This document shows positions 60,259-64,000 of a stretch of DNA of 64,000 nt, piece by piece. The DNA is taken from NCBI RefSeq assembly GCF_013694245.2, contig NZ_CP059322.2, forward strand, positions 1,112,001-1,176,000. Reading direction: 5' to 3'. The DNA is from Micromonospora ferruginea (lineage in GTDB: Bacteria; Actinomycetota; Actinomycetes; Mycobacteriales; Micromonosporaceae). The notes beneath the pieces were generated by a model, which had not been told where the DNA came from, did not search any database, and saw nothing but the letters and a program-made list of their open reading frames with translations. The stretch's first letter is position 1. The number at the start of each line of letters is the position of its first letter. The translations under genes were made by a program, and so were the position numbers.

Positions 60259-61463
60259 CCGCCGCGGTGATCACCGGCCTGGGCGTGGTGAGCCCGGCCG
60301 GGCTGGACGCGGAGGCGCACTGGGCGGGCCTGCTCGCCGGGCGGTGCGCGATCGGGCCGCTGACCCGCTTCGACGCCACCGGCTACCGCAGTCGCCTCGC
60401 CGGTCAGGTGCCGGCGTTCGACCCCGCCGACCACCTGCCCGGGCGGCTCCTGCCGCAGACCGACCACATGACCCGGCTGGCCCTGCTGGCGGCCGACGCC
60501 GCGCTGCTGGACAGCGGGGTCGAGGTGGCCGCGTCGGGCGGGTTCGGCGTGGGCGTGGTGACCGCCAGCAGCGCCGGCGGGTTCGAGTTCGGCCACCGGG
60601 AGCTGGAGAAGCTGTGGAGCCGGGGGCCGGAGCACGTCAGCGCGTACCAGTCGTTCGCCTGGTTCTACGCGGTGAACACCGGTCAGGTCTCGATCCGGCA
60701 CGGCCTGCGCGGGCCGAGCGGGGTGCTGGTCACCGAGCAGGCGGGCGGCCTCGACGCGCTCGGGCAGGCCCGCCGGCACGTGCGATCCGACCTGCCGGCC
60801 GTGGTCAGCGGCGGGGTGGACGGCTGGCTGTGCCCCTGGGGCTGGGTGGCGCACCAGGCCAGCGGCCTGCTCAGCCGGCAAACCGATCCGGCCCGCGCGT
60901 ACCTGCCGTTCTCCCCGGACGCTGCGGGCTACGTGCCGGGCGAGGGCGGCGCGCTGTTCGTCGTGGAGTCCGCGGCGCACGCCTCGACGCGGGGCGTCCG
61001 CCACCGGTACGGCGTCGTCGCCGGCTACGCCGCCACGTTCGACCCGCCGCCGCGCTCCGGCCGGGAGCCGACGTTGCGGCGGGCGATCGAGGCCGCGTTG
61101 GACGACGCCGGCCTGGCCCCGGCCGACGTGGACGTGGTGTTCGCCGACGCGGTGGGCCTGCCGGACCCGGACGCGGTGGAGGCGGCGGCGCTGGCCGGCG
61201 TGTTCGGTCCGGCCGGGGTGCCGGTCACCGCGCCGAAGACGGTCACCGGTCGGCTCGGCGCGGGCGGCGCCGCGCTGGACGTGGCCACCGCGCTGCTGTG
61301 CATCCGGGACGGGGTGATCCCGCCGACCGTCAACGTGGCGGCGCCGGCGCCCGCGTACCGGCTGGACCTGGTGCTGGCGCCACGCGTCGCGCGGGTGCGC
61401 ACCGCCCTGGTGGTCGCCCGCGGGCAGGGCGGCTTCAACTCCGCGCTCGTGCTAACCGCCTGA
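60255..61463 (+). CDS. type II PKS chain length factor (KS-beta)
   Basis: The start is GTG 60255 overlapping the KS-alpha stop; the longer open frame reads back through KS-alpha and is not real. The 402-residue protein is KS-like but has Gln162 in place of the active-site Cys ([12 protein letters not shown]), the hallmark of CLFs. The cavity-lining region ([18 protein letters not shown]) is present. The CLF sets the number of extension cycles; I cannot read the chain length by eye. [23 protein letters not shown] is intact. Confidence 0.96.
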   Translation: MTAAVITGLGVVSPAGLDAEAHWAGLLAGRCAIGPLTRFDATGYRSRLAGQVPAFDPADHLPGRLLPQTDHMTRLALLAADAALLDSGVEVAASGGFGVGVVTASSAGGFEFGHRELEKLWSRGPEHVSAYQSFAWFYAVNTGQVSIRHGLRGPSGVLVTEQAGGLDALGQARRHVRSDLPAVVSGGVDGWLCPWGWVAHQASGLLSRQTDPARAYLPFSPDAAGYVPGEGGALFVVESAAHASTRGVRHRYGVVAGYAATFDPPPRSGREPTLRRAIEAALDDAGLAPADVDVVFADAVGLPDPDAVEAAALAGVFGPAGVPVTAPKTVTGRLGAGGAALDVATALLCIRDGVIPPTVNVAAPAPAYRLDLVLAPRVARVRTALVVARGQGGFNSALVLTA

Positions 61464-61496
61464 CCGGATCCCGGAACGACCCTGCGAGGAGGACAG

Positions 61497-61754
61497 ATGA
61501 CCATCCTGGACCTGCCGACCCTGACCGACATCCTGCGCGAGTGCGCCGGTGAGGACGAGGACGTCGAGCTGAGCGGCGACATCCTCGACGTGCCCTTCGC
61601 CGACCTCGGCTACGACTCGCTGGCCCTGCTGGAGACCGCCGGGGCGATCCAGCGCCGCTTCGGCGCCCCGCTGCAGGACGACGCGGTCACCCAGGCGCAG
61701 ACGCCGCGGGAACTGCTCGAACTCGCCAACCGGGCCCTGACGGCCCCGGCCTGA
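61497..61754 (+). CDS. type II PKS acyl carrier protein
   Basis: An 85-residue protein with the phosphopantetheine site LGYDSLALLE (Ser41), preceded by GGAGGACAG before the ATG. It is acidic and follows the CLF gene by 33 bp, completing the minimal PKS. It is distinct from the PCP at 46966-47229, whose site reads IDSLG, so the cluster keeps separate carriers for the polyketide and the building block. Confidence 0.96.
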   Translation: MTILDLPTLTDILRECAGEDEDVELSGDILDVPFADLGYDSLALLETAGAIQRRFGAPLQDDAVTQAQTPRELLELANRALTAPA

Positions 61755-61787
61755 CCACCCGTCCACGAGAAGCCGAGGAGGCAGCGG

Positions 61788-62222
61788 ATGAGCAGCAACA
61801 TCGACGCGGTACGCCGGATGGTGTCGGCGTACAACACCGGACAGACCGACGACGTGGCCGAGTACATCCACCCGGACTACCTGAACCCGGCGTCGCTGGA
61901 GCACATGGACCTGCGCGGGCCGGAGGCGTTCGCGATGGCGGTCAAGTGGCTCCGGATGACCTTCTCCGAGGAGGCCCGCCTGGAGGAGATCCGGTACGAG
62001 GAGCGGGGCGACTGGGTGCGCGCGTACCTGGTCCTCTACGGCCGGCACGTGGGGAACCTGGTCGGCATGGAGCCGACCGGACGCCGGTTCTCCGGCGAGC
62101 AGATCCACCTCATCAAGCTCGTCGACGGCAAGATCCGCGACCACCGCGACTGGCCCGACTACCTGGGCACCTACCGCCAGCTCGACGAGCCCTGGCCGAC
62201 CGCCGAGGGCTGGCGGCACTGA
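61788..62222 (+). CDS. SnoaL-like polyketide cyclase family protein
   Basis: The 144-residue protein has the SnoaL/NTF2-like fold pattern: MVSAYNTGQTDDVAEYIHPDYLNPAS, the GPEAFAMAVKWLRMTFSEEARLE helix region, VGMEPTGRRFSGEQIHLIKLVDGKI and a terminal DWPDYLGTYRQL. Family members close the last ring by aldol condensation or act as hydroxylases, without cofactor. It follows the ACP gene by 33 bp, with GAGGAGGCAG before the ATG. Late cyclisation or the spiro-forming step are both possible; sequence does not decide. Confidence 0.9.
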   Translation: MSSNIDAVRRMVSAYNTGQTDDVAEYIHPDYLNPASLEHMDLRGPEAFAMAVKWLRMTFSEEARLEEIRYEERGDWVRAYLVLYGRHVGNLVGMEPTGRRFSGEQIHLIKLVDGKIRDHRDWPDYLGTYRQLDEPWPTAEGWRH

Positions 62223-62233
62223 CCGACGTCGCC

Positions 62234-62263
62234 GCCGCCGGGGACCGGCCGGTCCCCGGCGGC
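62234..62263. terminator. 30-bp perfect palindrome after the SnoaL-like gene
   Basis: Bases 62234-62248 are exactly inverted in 62249-62263 with no spacer, forming a hairpin with a minimal loop 11 bases past the SnoaL-like stop. It could partly terminate or stabilise the minimal PKS transcript before the NmrA-type genes, which run in the same direction. Confidence 0.6.
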
Positions 62264-62289
62264 TTCCGTTCCGAGCGAAGGAGCAACCG

Positions 62290-63132
62290 ATGATCCTTGT
62301 CACCGGCGCGACCGGCAAGGTGGGCGGGCACGTGCTGACCCGCCTGCGGGAGGCGGGCCGCCCGGTCCGCGCCCTCAGCCGCGATCCCGCGCGGGCCGGC
62401 CTGCCGGCCGACGTCGAGACCGTGCCCGGCAGCCCGGCCGACGTCGAGGCCGCCACCGCGGCGCTGACCGGCGTGGACGCGGCGTTCGTCTGCCTGGTGG
62501 GTGACGTGGAGCCGCAGGCCCGGGCGTTCGCCGAGGCGATCCGCCGGGTCGGTGGGGTCCGGCGCCTGGTGCTGCTCTCCTCGTCGGCGGTGCTGCACCC
62601 GGTGCGGCACCGGATCGGCGACGAGCACCGGGCCGCCGAGGAGGCGATCGGCGCCGCCGCGCCGGACGCGACGCTGCTGCGGCCGGGCCCGTTCCACACC
62701 AACGCGCTGTGGTGGGCCAAGACGATCCGCGAGCAGGGCACGGTCCGCTGTCTGGTGGGCAACACCCCGGGCGCCCCGGTGGACCCGGACGACTTGGCCG
62801 CGCTCGCGGTCGCCGCGCTGACCGGGGACGGGCACGCCCGCCGCCGCTACGAGGTGACCGGCCCGGAGGTGCTCACCTCCGCGGAGCAGGCGCGGGTGCT
62901 GTCCGACGAGTTGGGTCGCGAACTGGCCTTCGAGGTGGCGAGCCCGGACGACGTCGTCGCCATGTTCGCCGGCATCACCGGCGACCGGCCCGCCGCCGAG
63001 TCCAACGTGGCCGCGCTGCACAGTCCCGCCGTTCCGTGGGGACGCACCACCGGCACCCTGGAGCGGGTGCTCGGCCGCAAGCCCCGCACGTTCCGCGAGT
63101 GGGCCGCCGCGAACGCCCACCTGTTCCGATGA
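62290..63132 (+). CDS. NmrA-type NAD(P)-binding atypical SDR
   Basis: The 280-residue protein begins [19 protein letters not shown], a Rossmann GxxGxxG loop. [20 protein letters not shown] follows, and it lacks the YxxxK pair, as in NmrA/HSCARG-type atypical SDRs. Other members include isoflavone-reductase-like and quinone-reductase-like enzymes. GAGCGAAGGAG precedes the ATG. In aromatic polyketide clusters such proteins carry out tailoring reductions or act as redox sensors. No specific role can be given. Its stop overlaps an upstream possible start of the next NmrA-type gene. Confidence 0.85.
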   Translation: MILVTGATGKVGGHVLTRLREAGRPVRALSRDPARAGLPADVETVPGSPADVEAATAALTGVDAAFVCLVGDVEPQARAFAEAIRRVGGVRRLVLLSSSAVLHPVRHRIGDEHRAAEEAIGAAAPDATLLRPGPFHTNALWWAKTIREQGTVRCLVGNTPGAPVDPDDLAALAVAALTGDGHARRRYEVTGPEVLTSAEQARVLSDELGRELAFEVASPDDVVAMFAGITGDRPAAESNVAALHSPAVPWGRTTGTLERVLGRKPRTFREWAAANAHLFR

Positions 63133-63155
63133 CCACCTCCGGAAAGGAACCGTCG

Positions 63156-64000
63156 ATGCCCGACGACCGCACCATCCTCGTCACCGGTGCCACCGGCACC
63201 CAGGGCGGCGCCACCGTGCGGGCCCTGCTCGCCCGGGGTCGGCCGGTGCGCGCGTTGGTCCGCGACCCGGACGGCGAGGCCGCCCGCGCGCTCGCCGCCG
63301 ACAAGAACGTCTCGCTGGTGCGCGGCGACCTGTCGGATCCGGCGTCGCTGCGCGCCGCCATGGCCGGCGTGCACGGGGTGTTCAGCGTGCAGACGTTCAT
63401 GGCCCCCGGTGGGTTGGGGGCCGAGGTCCGCCAGGGCCGTGCGGTCGCGGAGGCGGCGGCCGCCACCGGGGTACGCCACGTGGTCTACAGCTCGGTCGGC
63501 GGCGCGGACCGGGCCAGCGGGGTGCCGCACTTCGAGAGCAAGTGGGCGATCGAACGGCACCTGCGCCGGCTGGGGGTGCCCACCACCGTGGTGCGCCCGA
63601 CCTTCTTCATGGACAACTTCCTCGGCTTCGGTCCGGAGGTGGTCGACGGCGCGCTGGTGGTCCGGCTGGCGCTCGCGCCGTCGACACGGGTGCAGCTCGT
63701 CGCCGCGGAGGACATCGGCCGGTTGGCGGCGACCGCGTTCGACGAGCCGGAGGAGTTCGTGGGGCGCGCGGTCGAGCTGGCCGGCGACGAGCTGACCGGC
63801 CCGGAGATGGCGCGGTGTTTCGGCGCCGTGGCCGGGATGCCGGCCCGGTTCGAGCCGCTGGAGCTGGCCGAGGTGGCGGCGAACCCGTGGATCCCGTACA
63901 GCCACGAGATCGCGGTGATGTTCGAGTGGTTCCAGACCGACGGCTACGCCGCGGACATCGCCGCGCTGCGGACCCGGCTGCCGGGCCTGTACACGTTCGC
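63156..64000 (+). CDS. NmrA-type NAD(P)-binding atypical SDR, runs off the right edge
   Basis: The ATG at 63156 after GGAAAGGA is preferred; an ATG at 63129 overlapping the previous stop is in frame. About 281 residues are visible. [22 protein letters not shown] is the cofactor loop. [32 protein letters not shown] and [15 protein letters not shown] are typical of NmrA-like proteins. It is a paralogue in family but clearly divergent from its neighbour. It may serve another redox tailoring step. The C-terminus lies outside the window. Confidence 0.87.
   Translation, partial: MPDDRTILVTGATGTQGGATVRALLARGRPVRALVRDPDGEAARALAADKNVSLVRGDLSDPASLRAAMAGVHGVFSVQTFMAPGGLGAEVRQGRAVAEAAAATGVRHVVYSSVGGADRASGVPHFESKWAIERHLRRLGVPTTVVRPTFFMDNFLGFGPEVVDGALVVRLALAPSTRVQLVAAEDIGRLAATAFDEPEEFVGRAVELAGDELTGPEMARCFGAVAGMPARFEPLELAEVAANPWIPYSHEIAVMFEWFQTDGYAADIAALRTRLPGLYTF

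Noticed and set aside
59145..61463. A 772-residue frame starting inside KS-alpha as a fused KS protein.
   Set aside because: The first 370 residues are an off-frame shadow; the real chain length factor begins at GTG 60255 overlapping the KS-alpha stop.

Overview
The window is about 72% GC by eye, codes densely on both strands, uses many GTG starts and stop/start overlaps, and carries SARP/AfsR regulators, secreted polysaccharidases and two antibiotic-type gene clusters. This suggests a filamentous actinomycete. Micromonospora is my best guess, because the right-hand cluster matches the kosinostatin (quinocycline) gene set described from that genus; this is inference from gene content, not from a marker gene.

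Layout. 1-2059: 5' part of an AfsR/SARP-type regulator (minus). 2441-9492: secreted enzymes, namely a HExxH metalloprotease-like protein joined to a propeller-like domain, an S1 protease with a ricin-type lectin, and a GH2 glycosidase with an AbfB-like domain. 9900-12078: a hexapeptide acetyltransferase and an MFS exporter. 12130-14940: a second AfsR-like regulator. 15159-19173: a secreted endonuclease/phosphatase-fold protein, a Tat-exported M15-like peptidase and a dimethylformamidase-like protein. 19163-33982: a six-gene NRPS operon (minus). 34136-43136: a chitin/glucan-degrading island with three GH18 chitinases, a GH64 glucanase and a GH3 glucosidase. 43255-44544: an FUSC-type membrane protein. 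44677-64000: a type II polyketide cluster of kosinostatin/quinocycline type, running off the right edge.

NRPS operon. It contains three C-A-PCP modules, a discrete acyl-AMP ligase, a discrete PCP and a discrete C domain. The Ser-type module continues into a thioesterase and then a complete MFS transporter in one polypeptide. The thioesterase has Cys in place of the usual Ser nucleophile. The acyl-AMP ligase is broken by a one-base frameshift in this sequence. A-domain codes read by hand suggest Ser and Gly for two modules; the third has an acidic pocket and is unassigned.

Polyketide cluster. Left arm (44677-52050, plus): cyclase/kynurenine-formamidase-like enzyme, discrete adenylation enzyme, PCP, TrpD-, TrpA-, EctC-like, acyl-CoA dehydrogenase, TrpF- and TrpC-like proteins. 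No TrpE, TrpG or TrpB is present. This set fits assembly of the pyrrolopyrrole (bicyclic amidine) unit of kosinostatin, which published work (recalled, not checked) traces to nicotinic acid and ribose through tryptophan-like chemistry. Centre: a SARP activator, rmlA/rmlB for a dTDP-deoxysugar, and an SDR. Right arm: minimal PKS (KS-alpha, chain length factor, ACP) with ketoreductase, didomain aromatase/cyclase, anthrone-type monooxygenase, SnoaL-like cyclase and two NmrA-type reductases. The remaining sugar and tailoring genes are probably beyond position 64000.

No tRNA, rRNA, CRISPR array, transposase or phage gene was recognised.
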